Shown here: positions 1 through 6,292 of the stretch, piece by piece | Numbering within the stretch: position 1 is the stretch's first letter | Layout: each line of letters begins with the position of its first letter | Assembly: GCA_035517415.1 (NCBI GenBank) | Contig: DATIYW010000243.1 | Location: 1-15,387 of the forward strand | Direction of reading: 5' to 3' | DNA: 15,387 nucleotides | Source of the DNA: DATIYW01 sp035517415 | GTDB lineage: Bacteria; Acidobacteriota; Thermoanaerobaculia; Thermoanaerobaculales; Thermoanaerobaculaceae | Made by a program: the position numbers and the translations under genes | Notes under the pieces: generated by a model | What the model was told of the DNA's origin: nothing | The model's input: only the letters and a program-made list of their open reading frames with translations | The model's database searches: none

Positions 1-432
1 CTCCACCAGGCGGCGGGCTCGCGCGCGGTGCTCGAGCTGCACGGCTCGGTGTGGGCGATCCGCTGCGTCGCCTGCGGGCGCACCCGCGAGGACCGGACCG
101 TGCCGCTGCCGTCGTTGCCGCCGGTATGCGCCGCGTGCGGCGGAATGGAGCGGCCGGGCGTCGTCTGGTTCGGCGAGTACCTCCCGACCGACGTCGTGTT
201 CGCGGCGGCCGACGCGATCCGCGCCTGCGACGCGCTGGTGGTGGTGGGGACCTCCGCGGTCGTCTATCCGGCCGCCGGGCTGGTCGAGGTGGCGACGTCG
301 GCCGGCGGGAAGGTGATCGAGGTCAACCCGGAGGCGAGCGCGAAGGCGCACCTCGCCCACGTGTGCGTGCGCGGGCCGGCGGGCGAGATGCTCCCGCAGA
401 TCGAAGCGCTGCTGGAACAGGCCGCGGGATGA
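1..432 (+). CDS. Sir2-family NAD-dependent protein deacylase (sirtuin), C-terminal part
   Basis: This is the 3' part of a sirtuin, which removes acetyl or other acyl groups from protein lysines using NAD+ and yields O-acyl-ADP-ribose and nicotinamide. The reading frame is open from base 1, so the N-terminal Rossmann motif (GAGxS) lies outside the window. Visible in order, counting codons from base 1: the catalytic His in ELHGS (codon 14); the zinc ribbon CVAC (22, 25) and CAAC (43, 46); the VVWFGE segment; the NAD-binding GTSAVVYPAA segment; and EVNPE. All four zinc cysteines and the catalytic His are present, so the visible part looks functional. The stop overlaps the radC start (ATGA), which suggests translational coupling. 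Acyl specificity (deacetylase or desuccinylase) cannot be judged because the diagnostic residues are upstream. Confidence 0.93.
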   Translation, partial: LHQAAGSRAVLELHGSVWAIRCVACGRTREDRTVPLPSLPPVCAACGGMERPGVVWFGEYLPTDVVFAAADAIRACDALVVVGTSAVVYPAAGLVEVATSAGGKVIEVNPEASAKAHLAHVCVRGPAGEMLPQIEALLEQAAG

Positions 433-1109
433 GGGTCGCCGAGCTCGACGCCGCCGACCGCCCGCGCGAGAAGCTGCTGGAGCGCGGGCCGGAGGCGCTC
501 TCCGACGCGGAGCTGGTCGCGGTGCTGCTGCGCACCGGCACGCGCGGCACGCCGGTGCTCGACCTGGCGCGGCGCTGGCTCGAGGAGGCCGGCGGCCTCG
601 ACCGTCTCGCCAACTCGGACCTCCACGAACTGCTGCGCCGGCCCGGCATCGGCCTCGCCAAGGCGGCGATCGTGGCGGCCGGCCTCGAGCTCGGGCGCCG
701 ACTCGCGCGTCGTCAGCTCGACGGCCAGCCGCTGCTCGACCGGCCGGAGCTGGTGGGCGACTACCTGGCGCGGTCGTGGGCCCACGAGCGGGTCGAGGTG
801 TTCGGCACGCTCACGCTCGACGCGCGCAACCGCCTGCTGCGCGCCCACGAGCTGCACCGCGGCGCGCGCGCCCACGCCGACGTCGAGCCCGCGGCAGTGT
901 TCCACAGCGCGATCGTCGACAACGCCCATGCGCTGATCGTCTGGCACACCCACCCGTCGGGCGACCCGGCGCCGAGCGAGGACGACGTCGCGCTCACCCG
1001 CCGCCTCGCGGAGGCGGGCCGACTGCTCAACATCGCGGTGCTCGACCACCTGATCGTCGCGCGGCGCGGCTTCGTCTCGCTGCGCCAGCGCGGCGTGCTG
1101 CCGGTCTGA
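429..1109 (+). CDS. radC: RadC / UPF0758-family JAMM-domain protein
   Basis: A 226-residue RadC-family protein. The N-terminal part (about residues 10-90, EKLLERGPEALSDAELVA onward) is the UPF0758 N-terminal domain with a helix-hairpin-helix-like RRPGIGLAKA stretch. The C-terminal part is a JAB/MPN fold with a complete JAMM zinc signature: H173-T-H175, seven residues, S183, two residues, D186, within HTHPSGDPAPSEDD. The closing LDHLIV segment is also typical. Length and layout match ordinary RadC. Despite the name, RadC is no longer thought to be a dedicated DNA-repair enzyme and its true substrate is not settled. The start ATG at 429 lies in the ATGA overlap with the sirtuin stop, so the two are probably co-transcribed. 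There is no separate Shine-Dalgarno, which fits translational coupling. Confidence 0.95.
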   Translation: MRVAELDAADRPREKLLERGPEALSDAELVAVLLRTGTRGTPVLDLARRWLEEAGGLDRLANSDLHELLRRPGIGLAKAAIVAAGLELGRRLARRQLDGQPLLDRPELVGDYLARSWAHERVEVFGTLTLDARNRLLRAHELHRGARAHADVEPAAVFHSAIVDNAHALIVWHTHPSGDPAPSEDDVALTRRLAEAGRLLNIAVLDHLIVARRGFVSLRQRGVLPV

Positions 1110-1127
1110 CATCCGCCCGGCGCGAGA

Positions 1128-1164
1128 ACGACGCGGGGCCCGCGCCGCGCGCGAGCCCCGTCGT
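1128..1164. terminator. GC-rich hairpin between convergent genes
   Basis: Arms 1128-1139 and 1155-1164 are complementary (CGGGGC with GCCCCG, extended by ACGA with TCGT and a 2-base bulge in the left arm). The hairpin lies between convergent radC and the small minus-strand gene. Neither strand has a T-tract after the stem, so calling it a terminator is tentative. Confidence 0.3.
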
Positions 1165-1186
1165 CCGAGAGTGCGGGTGCCCAGGA

Positions 1187-1462
1187 CTACTTCGCCGGCT
1201 TCACGTCGACCGAGGCGGCGACCATCCGGTACTGGATCGTCACCTTGGCGCCGACCTTGAGGTCGCCCGTGACCTTGGTGCTGGCGTCGCGCCCGACCTC
1301 CCACCGGTCCTTGCCCTTCTGGACCACGATCATGTCGCCGGTCAGCTCGAGCACCGGCCCGGTCACCTGGTAGGTCTTGGGCGCGGCGGCGACCGCAACA
1401 CCGATCGCCACCACCAACGCGACGGCGACGACACCCGCCACGACGAGACGATTCCTGCGCAT
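1187..1462 (-). CDS. Small exported protein with signal/anchor peptide, function unknown
   Basis: A 91-residue protein. Residues 1-28 form a signal peptide or N-terminal anchor: basic MRRNR, then a Val/Ala-rich hydrophobic stretch ending VAAAP. The remaining roughly 60 residues form a small beta-rich domain with the pattern GPVLELTGDMIVV, WEVGRDASTKV, LKVGAKVTI. This resembles the exported DUF5666/OB-like domains in which metal or ligand partners are unknown, and I cannot assign a function. It is probably outside the cytoplasm. The start is well supported by a strong Shine-Dalgarno (GGGAGGAGG on the minus strand, 1468-1476), 5 bases before the ATG. It is convergent with radC and divergent from metG, so it is probably its own transcription unit. 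The ORF itself is secure; the domain comparison is weak. Confidence 0.85.
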   Translation of the reverse strand: MRRNRLVVAGVVAVALVVAIGVAVAAAPKTYQVTGPVLELTGDMIVVQKGKDRWEVGRDASTKVTGDLKVGAKVTIQYRMVAASVDVKPAK

Positions 1463-1467
1463 GGGAA

Positions 1468-1494
1468 CCTCCTCCCTTTGTTGCCTCCATCGTA
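1468..1494 (-). promoter_or_regulatory. RBS and -10-like element of the small exported protein gene
   Basis: On the minus strand TACGAT (1489-1494) is a TAnnnT -10 candidate, followed by the purine-rich ribosome binding site GGGAGGAGG (1468-1476). No convincing -35 was found. Confidence 0.45.
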
Positions 1495-1570
1495 ACCCAC
1501 TCGCGGCACACGCGGGGCCGGGGTGCGGCCGGCCACTGAAATCGCGACGGCCGCGCGGCCATCGCGGTGT

Positions 1571-1576
1571 TATGCT
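1571..1576 (+). promoter_or_regulatory. -10 element TATGCT of metG
   Basis: TATGCT at 1571-1576 is preceded by TGT. With this -10, transcription would start near 1583. The in-frame ATG at 1572 sits inside the -10 and would not be in the mRNA, which favours the TTG start at 1602. No clear -35 is visible. Confidence 0.5.
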
Positions 1577-1601
1577 GGCGCGCCTGGAGGCCCGAGCGGA
1601 G

Positions 1602-3596
1602 TTGGCACGCGAGACTTTCTACGTCACGACGCCGATCTACTACGTCAACGACCTGCCCCACATCGGCCACATCTACACCACCGTCGTCGCGGACACCCTC
1701 GCGCGCTACAAGCGCATGCGCGGGTTCGACGTGCGCTTCCTCACCGGCACCGACGAGCACGGCCAGAAGATCGACCGCGCCGCGCGCGCGCAGGGGATCG
1801 CGCCGAAGGCGCTCGCGGACCGCGTCGTGGGCCGCTACCACGAGCTGTGGAAGACGCTCGAGATCACCCACGACGACTTCGTCCGCACCACCGAGCCGCG
1901 CCACCACGCCGGCGTGCACGCGCTGATCCGCCTGATGGAGGCCAAGGGCGACATCCACAAGGGCAGCTACGGCGGCTGGTACTGCGCCGGCTGCGAGGCC
2001 TACTTCCCGGAGACGCAGCTGGTCGACGGCAAGTGCCCCGACTTCGGCCACGCGGTCGAGTGGGTCGAGGAGCAGTCGTACTTCTTCCGCCTCTCGGCCT
2101 ACCAGGACCGGCTGCTCGCCCTCTACCGCCAGCACCCGGAGTTCATCCGGCCCGAGAGCCGATACAACGAGGTCGTCCGCTTCGTCGAGATGGGCCTGAA
2201 GGACCTCTCGATCTCGCGCGTCTCGCTGAAGTGGGGGATCCCCTGGCCCGGCGACCCGGCGCACGTCGTCTACGTCTGGCTCGACGCGCTCACGAACTAC
2301 GTCTCGGCGCTCGGCTACGGCAGCGGCGACGACGGGCTGTTCCGCCGCTACTGGCCCGCGAGCCTCCATCTCGTCGGCAAGGACATCCTGCGCTTCCACT
2401 GCGTCTACTGGCCGGCGTTCCTCATGTCGGCGGGTCTGCCTCTGCCGCGGCAGGTCTTCGGCCACGGTTGGTGGCTGCGCGACGACAAGAAGATGTCGAA
2501 ATCGCTCGGCAACGTGGTGCGTCCGGACGCGCTGATCGAACGCTTCGGCGCCGACGCGCTGCGCTACTTCCTCCTGCGCGACATGACCTTCGGCCTCGAC
2601 GCGAGCTTCTCGGACGAGGGCTTCCTCGCGCGCTACAACGCCGACCTCGCCAACGGCCTCGGCAATGCCAGCTCGCGCGTGCTGGCGATGGCGCGCCGCT
2701 ATCTCGACGGGCGCACGCCGCCGGAAGCGTGCGACGACAACGCGCTCCGCCCCGCCGCCGTGGACGTGGTGCGCCGCTACCTCGAGGCGATGGACGGGTT
2801 CGAGTTCCAGCGCGCCCTCGAGGCGGTGTGGGAGCTGCTCGCGGCGGTCGACGGCTACGTCAACGAGAAGGCGCCGTGGACGATCTTCAAGGCCGAGGGC
2901 GCCGGCTCGAAGCGGCTCGGACATGTCCTCTACAACTGCCTGGAATCGCTGCGCCTCACCGCGGTGATGGTCGCTCCGGCGATGCCGGCGACCGCGGCGC
3001 GGCTGCTCGCGCAGCTCGGCGCCGAGGCGGACGGCGGCGCGCTGGAGTGGGGCAGGCTGCCGCTCGGAGCGGCGCTGGGCGCGGAGGGGAGCCTGTTCCC
3101 CCGTGCCGACGTCGAGGCGTACTTCGCGGAGGTCAAGGTGGACGAGAACAAACCCGCAGCGGCTGCTCCGGCAGCGCCCGCACCCGCGGCTCCGGCCGCG
3201 CCGACCCCGGCGGCCCCGGCTGCGCCGGCTCCCGCGCCCGCAGTCGCGCCCGCGGCAGCGGCGACCGAGCCGGTCGGGATCGAGGAGTTCGCCCGCATCC
3301 GCCTCGTCGTCGGGCAGATCAAGCTCGCCGAGCGCGTGCCGAAGTCGAAGAAGCTCGTCCGCATGGAGGTCGACCTCGGCGAGCCGTCCCTGCGCCAGAT
3401 CGTGGCCGGGATCGGCGCTGCCTACGCCCCCGAGCAGCTCGTCGGCCGGCGCATCGTCGTGGTCGCGAACCTCAAACCGGCCACGTTGATGGGCGTCGAA
3501 TCGCGCGGCATGCTGCTGGCCGCGACGCTGCCGGACGGCTCGCCGGTGCTGCTCGCGCCCGACGCCGAGGTGCCGCCCGGCTCCGGAGTCAAGTAG
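1602..3596 (+). CDS. metG: Methionyl-tRNA synthetase with C-terminal tRNA-binding domain
   Basis: Charges tRNA-Met with methionine in the cytoplasm. From the chosen TTG start it is 664 residues beginning MARETFYVTTPIYY, where the family normally starts. An in-frame ATG at 1572 would add ten residues but overlaps a -10 element. Class I signatures are HIGH at 20-23 and KMSKS at 297-301. The zinc/connective-peptide region has C128xxC131 and C145, but the usual fourth ligand (C-x-x-H) reads C145-P-D-F148-G-H150, so the His is displaced. The anticodon-binding helical domain follows (about 340-510, with NEKAPW). An Ala/Pro-rich linker then leads to an EMAP/Arc1p-like tRNA-binding domain (about 560-664) that promotes dimerisation and tRNA capture. 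It is preceded by a minus-strand gene and followed by separately promoted larA, so it is likely monocistronic. Confidence 0.97.
   Translation: MARETFYVTTPIYYVNDLPHIGHIYTTVVADTLARYKRMRGFDVRFLTGTDEHGQKIDRAARAQGIAPKALADRVVGRYHELWKTLEITHDDFVRTTEPRHHAGVHALIRLMEAKGDIHKGSYGGWYCAGCEAYFPETQLVDGKCPDFGHAVEWVEEQSYFFRLSAYQDRLLALYRQHPEFIRPESRYNEVVRFVEMGLKDLSISRVSLKWGIPWPGDPAHVVYVWLDALTNYVSALGYGSGDDGLFRRYWPASLHLVGKDILRFHCVYWPAFLMSAGLPLPRQVFGHGWWLRDDKKMSKSLGNVVRPDALIERFGADALRYFLLRDMTFGLDASFSDEGFLARYNADLANGLGNASSRVLAMARRYLDGRTPPEACDDNALRPAAVDVVRRYLEAMDGFEFQRALEAVWELLAAVDGYVNEKAPWTIFKAEGAGSKRLGHVLYNCLESLRLTAVMVAPAMPATAARLLAQLGAEADGGALEWGRLPLGAALGAEGSLFPRADVEAYFAEVKVDENKPAAAAPAAPAPAAPAAPTPAAPAAPAPAPAVAPAAAATEPVGIEEFARIRLVVGQIKLAERVPKSKKLVRMEVDLGEPSLRQIVAGIGAAYAPEQLVGRRIVVVANLKPATLMGVESRGMLLAATLPDGSPVLLAPDAEVPPGSGVK
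3153..3263 (+). repeat. Ala/Pro-rich low-complexity linker inside metG
   Basis: Codons for Pro and Ala alternate irregularly over about 37 residues, joining the anticodon-binding domain to the C-terminal tRNA-binding domain. It reads as a flexible interdomain linker and keeps the frame. Such repetitive GC-rich codons are prone to length variation between strains. Confidence 0.8.
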
Positions 3597-3643
3597 TCTC
3601 CGGGCGGGATGCGCGCGCGGGGCGGCGCGGGCCTCGAGTTGTG

Positions 3644-3649
3644 TAGAGT
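3644..3649 (+). promoter_or_regulatory. -10 element TAGAGT directly before larA
   Basis: TAGAGT ends 6 bases before the larA ATG, placing the expected transcription start at or next to the A of the ATG. No Shine-Dalgarno lies in the preceding 25 bases. Together these suggest a leaderless mRNA. No -35 is recognisable. Confidence 0.5.
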
Positions 3650-3655
3650 AGTCGC

Positions 3656-4921
3656 ATGATCCTCAAGCTCCCGTACGGCCGAGGTACGATCGTCGCCGAC
3701 CTGCGCGGGCTGCACTGCCAGGAGCTCAAGCCGTCGGCGCCCCACCACGCCACCCCGCTGGCGGCCCTGGCGGTCGCGGCGCTCGACCGCCCGACCGAAG
3801 GCCCCTCGCTCGCGGAGCTCGCGCGCGGGCGTCGGCGGGCAACCGTGCTGGTGCCCGACGCGACGCGCAAGACGGCGCTGCACGAGGTGCTGCCGCCGGT
3901 GCTCGAACGGCTCGCCGGGAGCGGCGTGGCGGCCGCGTCGACCACGGTGCTGGTCGCGTGCGGCACCCACCCGCCGGTGGATCCCGACGCGCTGGCGGAG
4001 CTGGTCGGCCCGCTGCCGCCCGGCGTCACGGTCGTGCAGCACGACGCGCGCGACGAGGCGGAGCTGGTCGAGGTCGGCGCGCTGCCGTCGGGCGTCCCGG
4101 TCCGGCTCAACCGCGCCGCGGTCGAGGCGGACCTGCTGGTCGAGATCTCCTCGGTCCAGCACCACTACTTCGCGGGCTTCGGCGGCGGTCCCAAGCTCGT
4201 CTTCCCGGGCGTCGCGGGCTACGCCGAGACGCAGGCCAACCACGCCAGGGTGATCGACCTGACGGTGGACCCGCCCCGCCGCCACCCCGGCTGCGAGCCG
4301 GGTGCGGTCGACGGCAACCCGGTCGCCGAGGAGATCAACGCCGCCGCGTCGCTGCGCCCGCCCGACTTCGCGCTGCTGCTTGTCCCGGGCGAGGACGGCC
4401 GGCCGGCCTGGGCGATCGGCGGGCCGCTCGACGTCGTGTACCCGCAGGCGTGCCAGAAGGCGCGCGAGTGGTTCGAGGTCGAGGCCGGCCCGTTCCGCAA
4501 GGTGGTGGTCGCGGCGGGCGGCTTCCCCACCGACCACACGCTGATCCAGGCGCACAAGGCGCTCGACGCCGGCTGCCGCTTCGCCGCGCCCGGCGCCGAG
4601 GTCGTGTTCGTCGCCGCCTGCGACGGGGGCGCGGGGTCGCCGGAGATGGAGCCGTTCCTCGCCGACCCGTGGCCGGAGGCGATCGCCGCCAGGCTGGCGG
4701 AGAAGTACGTCCAGTACGGTCACACCACGCTGCGGCTGGTGGAGAAGACCTCGCGCTACGAGGTGCTGGCGAAGACCGAGCTGGCGGCGCCGCTCGCCGA
4801 GCGGCTCGGGCTGCGCCCGATTCACGACGTGCAGGGCGTGCTCGACCGCTGGCGCGACGAGGCGCCGCACGAGGCGATCGGGCTCATCGCCGGGGCGCCG
4901 GTCTACCCCCGCCGTCACTGA
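3656..4921 (+). CDS. larA: LarA-type nickel-dependent 2-hydroxyacid racemase (DUF2088 family)
   Basis: A 421-residue LarA homologue. The characterised enzyme interconverts D- and L-lactate by hydride transfer through a nickel-pincer (NPN) cofactor covalently bound to a lysine. Landmarks equivalent to those of Lactiplantibacillus LarA are all here with a constant offset: D68 and R71 in PDATR, H105 in GTHPP, H169/H170 and K180 in the HHYFAGFGGGPK segment, and H196 in NH. The lysine that carries the cofactor and the nickel-ligand histidine are therefore intact, and length is normal. LarA homologues act on a range of 2-hydroxyacids, so lactate is not certain. The cofactor-making genes larB, larC and larE are not in this window and must be elsewhere if the enzyme works. 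Its promoter is separate from metG and a strong hairpin follows its stop. Confidence 0.9.
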   Translation: MILKLPYGRGTIVADLRGLHCQELKPSAPHHATPLAALAVAALDRPTEGPSLAELARGRRRATVLVPDATRKTALHEVLPPVLERLAGSGVAAASTTVLVACGTHPPVDPDALAELVGPLPPGVTVVQHDARDEAELVEVGALPSGVPVRLNRAAVEADLLVEISSVQHHYFAGFGGGPKLVFPGVAGYAETQANHARVIDLTVDPPRRHPGCEPGAVDGNPVAEEINAAASLRPPDFALLLVPGEDGRPAWAIGGPLDVVYPQACQKAREWFEVEAGPFRKVVVAAGGFPTDHTLIQAHKALDAGCRFAAPGAEVVFVAACDGGAGSPEMEPFLADPWPEAIAARLAEKYVQYGHTTLRLVEKTSRYEVLAKTELAAPLAERLGLRPIHDVQGVLDRWRDEAPHEAIGLIAGAPVYPRRH

Positions 4922-4925
4922 CTCG

Positions 4926-4953
4926 GGCGCCGCCAGCGTCTGCTGGCGCCGCC
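4926..4953 (+). terminator. Strong hairpin just after larA
   Basis: Stem CGCCAGC (4931-4937) pairs with GCTGGCG (4942-4948) around loop GTCT. After one mismatch it extends by GGCG (4926-4929) with CGCC (4950-4953). It starts 5 bases after the larA stop. No T-tract follows, so it may act as an mRNA 3' end stabiliser or a non-canonical terminator. Confidence 0.5.
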
Positions 4954-4960
4954 GGCGTCG

Positions 4961-5050
4961 GACCTCTCGCTGCGTTGCGCTCGCCGCCTCGGACGCTCAC
5001 GTACCGTCCGGGTACGCTCCGCTCCGGCCGGCTCGCGCGCCTTGCCATAG
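4961..5050. repeat. REP-like imperfect palindrome
   Basis: An intergenic block with centre CGTACC (5000-5005), loop GTCCG, GGTACG (5011-5016). It is flanked by related CGCTC/GCTCCG-type arms with imperfect dyad symmetry (GCGCTCGCC on the left, GGCTCGCGCGCC on the right). The style GCTCACGTAC...GTACGCTCCG is familiar from dispersed intergenic repeats in GC-rich bacteria. No reading frame on either strand looks protein-like. Whether it is repeated in this genome cannot be seen from one window. Confidence 0.5.
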
Positions 5051-5100
5051 GCCCAGCGGCGGCGTCGCGCTCCACGCGTGGGTCCGGCGGCCTGCTTGCT

Positions 5101-5133
5101 CGTCGTCATCCACGCGGACGCGGGGATCCACGA
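5101..5133. repeat. Diverged ATTCCCGC-type (dRS3-like) palindromic repeat
   Basis: The core palindrome 5108-5127 pairs 8 of 9 positions around a GA centre. The sequence GTCATCCACGCGGACG and the following GGGGATCCA resemble the widespread GTCATTCCCGCG...CGGGAATCC repeat. Its minus-strand translation gives SWIPASAWMTT, close to the SWIPAFAGMT peptide that often results from mistranslating that repeat. It is a non-coding element, not a gene. Confidence 0.6.
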
Positions 5134-5205
5134 CTTGCGAGGCGCATGCACCTCCGCCGACGCGGATGCGCCCCCGGGTCGATCGCCCTGGTCGAGCCCG
5201 TCTCG

Positions 5206-5245
5206 CCGGACCCCGGACCCCGGTCCCCGGAGCCCGGAGCCCGGT
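5206..5245. repeat. Tandem 7-bp repeat (CCCCGGA-like)
   Basis: Five contiguous heptamers at 5211-5245 follow the consensus SCCCGGW, after a partial unit at 5206-5210. They end 2 bases before the stop codon of the minus-strand DUF169 gene. This looks like a short intergenic microsatellite. Confidence 0.75.
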
Positions 5246-5246
5246 C

Positions 5247-6062
5247 TCACCGGTGGCGCTCGGCGAGGAGCTCGCGCCAGGTGTCGCGCTCGAGGAAGCT
5301 GCCGGGGACGTTCGCCTCCATCTCCTCGAACATCGCGAGCGGCACCGTGAACGTCATCAGGTCGTGGCGGAGCTGCCGAGCGACCTGCAGGCGCGCCGAG
5401 AGGTCGGTCAGGCCGACCACGGCGCGGGGGTGCGGCGAGCGCGCCTCGCGGTAGGCGAAGATGCCGATCGTCTGGCAGCCGGCGCCCCACGGCATGACCA
5501 CGTTGTCGTTGCCCTCGCGTCCGTAGTTCGCCAGCACGACGAGGGCGGAGAGCCGGTCCGGGTCGACGAGGAAGACGACCACCTCGGGCTTCTCGCCCTC
5601 GGTCACCTGCGAGAGCGGCTTGAAGACGACGTAGCGCGAGGGGACGTCGACGAGCGGCAGGTTGGCGACGAACGAGGCGACCTGCTCCGGCGTCTTGACG
5701 TAGCGCTCGCCGAGCTCGAAGTCGCGGGAGGCCGACCGCCGCAGCCCCGCCGAGGCGCCCCCGCCGCCCGCCTCGGCCGGGCCGTTGCCGGTCGAGAGGA
5801 AGCGGTAGAAGCACTCGATCCCGCCCGGCCAGCTCTCGTAGGGGTTGCCGAAGCCGAGCCCGGCGCCGCCGCCGAGGCAGCCGAACGTCGTGCGGTCGGC
5901 CGCCGCCGGCCTTCCCTTCGCGGCGCTGGCCAGCAGCAGCCACATGACGCAGCCCCACTTGTCCTCGGCGAACTGGACCGCGCCGGCGGGGCGCTCGTCC
6001 GAGAAGAGGATTGCCGCCGGCTCGTACTCCGACTCGATGGCCTTCGCGATCACGCTTTCCAT
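5247..6062 (-). CDS. DUF169 (COG2043) family protein
   Basis: A 271-residue protein of the uncharacterised DUF169 family, probably soluble since no signal peptide is seen. Recognisable family features are CLGGGAGLGF (62-71), the central YVVFKPLSQV (144-153), the VVVFLVDPDRLSALV strand-helix, GAGCQTIG (193-200) and a terminal MTFTVPLAMFEEME. Cysteines at 38, 62, 84 and 196 are possible metal or cofactor ligands, but no function is established for the family. A Gly/Ala-rich insertion spans about 93-110. I start at the ATG at 6062, where family homology begins and a GGGAG-type ribosome binding site sits upstream. The same frame is open to 6164, but those extra residues look non-coding. It is divergent from the polyamine operon, with repeats just past its stop. 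Confidence 0.85.
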   Translation of the reverse strand: MESVIAKAIESEYEPAAILFSDERPAGAVQFAEDKWGCVMWLLLASAAKGRPAAADRTTFGCLGGGAGLGFGNPYESWPGGIECFYRFLSTGNGPAEAGGGGASAGLRRSASRDFELGERYVKTPEQVASFVANLPLVDVPSRYVVFKPLSQVTEGEKPEVVVFLVDPDRLSALVVLANYGREGNDNVVMPWGAGCQTIGIFAYREARSPHPRAVVGLTDLSARLQVARQLRHDLMTFTVPLAMFEEMEANVPGSFLERDTWRELLAERHR

Positions 6063-6089
6063 GCCCGCTCCCGCGCCACGACCGTCCCG

Positions 6090-6095
6090 ATCATA
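6090..6095 (-). promoter_or_regulatory. -10 element TATGAT of the DUF169 gene
   Basis: TATGAT on the minus strand lies 27 bases before the ATG, a good match to the sigma-70 -10. No clear -35 lies at 16-18 bases spacing. Confidence 0.5.
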
Positions 6096-6164
6096 GCGCC
6101 GCACGTGGACGGGGTTGACAGCGCGGGTGAGTCGCTTCACGCTGGGCGGCACGGAACATCGCAC

Positions 6165-6193
6165 TTGCTGACGACGCGCTTTCGAACTACCCT
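6165..6193 (+). promoter_or_regulatory. Sigma-70-like promoter of the polyamine operon
   Basis: TTGCTG (6165-6170), a 17-base spacer, then TACCCT (6188-6193). The predicted transcript starts near 6200, giving an untranslated leader of roughly 93 bases before the arginine decarboxylase gene. Confidence 0.5.
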
Positions 6194-6200
6194 CCGCACG

Positions 6201-6266
6201 CTTCGCGCCGGGCAGTGGGCGCGAGGCACCCGCGCCGCGTCCGGCGCCCGGGGCGGGCGTGCGGCG
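6201..6266 (+). promoter_or_regulatory. Two stem-loops in the 5' leader of the polyamine operon
   Basis: Hairpin 1: CTTCGCGCC (6201-6209) pairs with GGCGCGAGG (6218-6226) over 9 positions including one G-U. Hairpin 2: CGCCGC (6233-6238) pairs with GCGGCG (6261-6266), extendable by two G-U pairs. They sit between the predicted transcription start and the Shine-Dalgarno (AAGGAGG, 6279-6285). GC-rich DNA forms hairpins by chance, so a regulatory role is speculative. Confidence 0.3.
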
Positions 6267-6292
6267 AACGTCGAGTCAAGGAGGAGACCAGG

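Noticed and set aside
264..2924. 886-codon open frame on the minus strand
   Set aside because: It runs antisense through the sirtuin, radC, small exported and metG genes. Its translation is Arg/Val/Asp-rich with no recognisable domain, as expected for a complementary frame in GC-rich coding DNA.
3153..3263. Ala/Pro codon tract as an independent tandem repeat or separate gene
   Set aside because: It stays in frame inside metG and joins two recognised domains; such linkers are common.
3422..4918. 498-codon minus-strand frame and a 498-codon plus-strand frame at 3958-5454
   Set aside because: Both overlap larA, whose catalytic motifs are clear. The second also reads through the intergenic repeats, which explains its low-complexity Arg/Ala content.
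4915..5958. Minus-strand frame containing SWIPASAWMTT
   Set aside because: That peptide is the classic false translation of the ATTCCCGC-type repeat. The upstream part is a shadow of the DUF169 gene.
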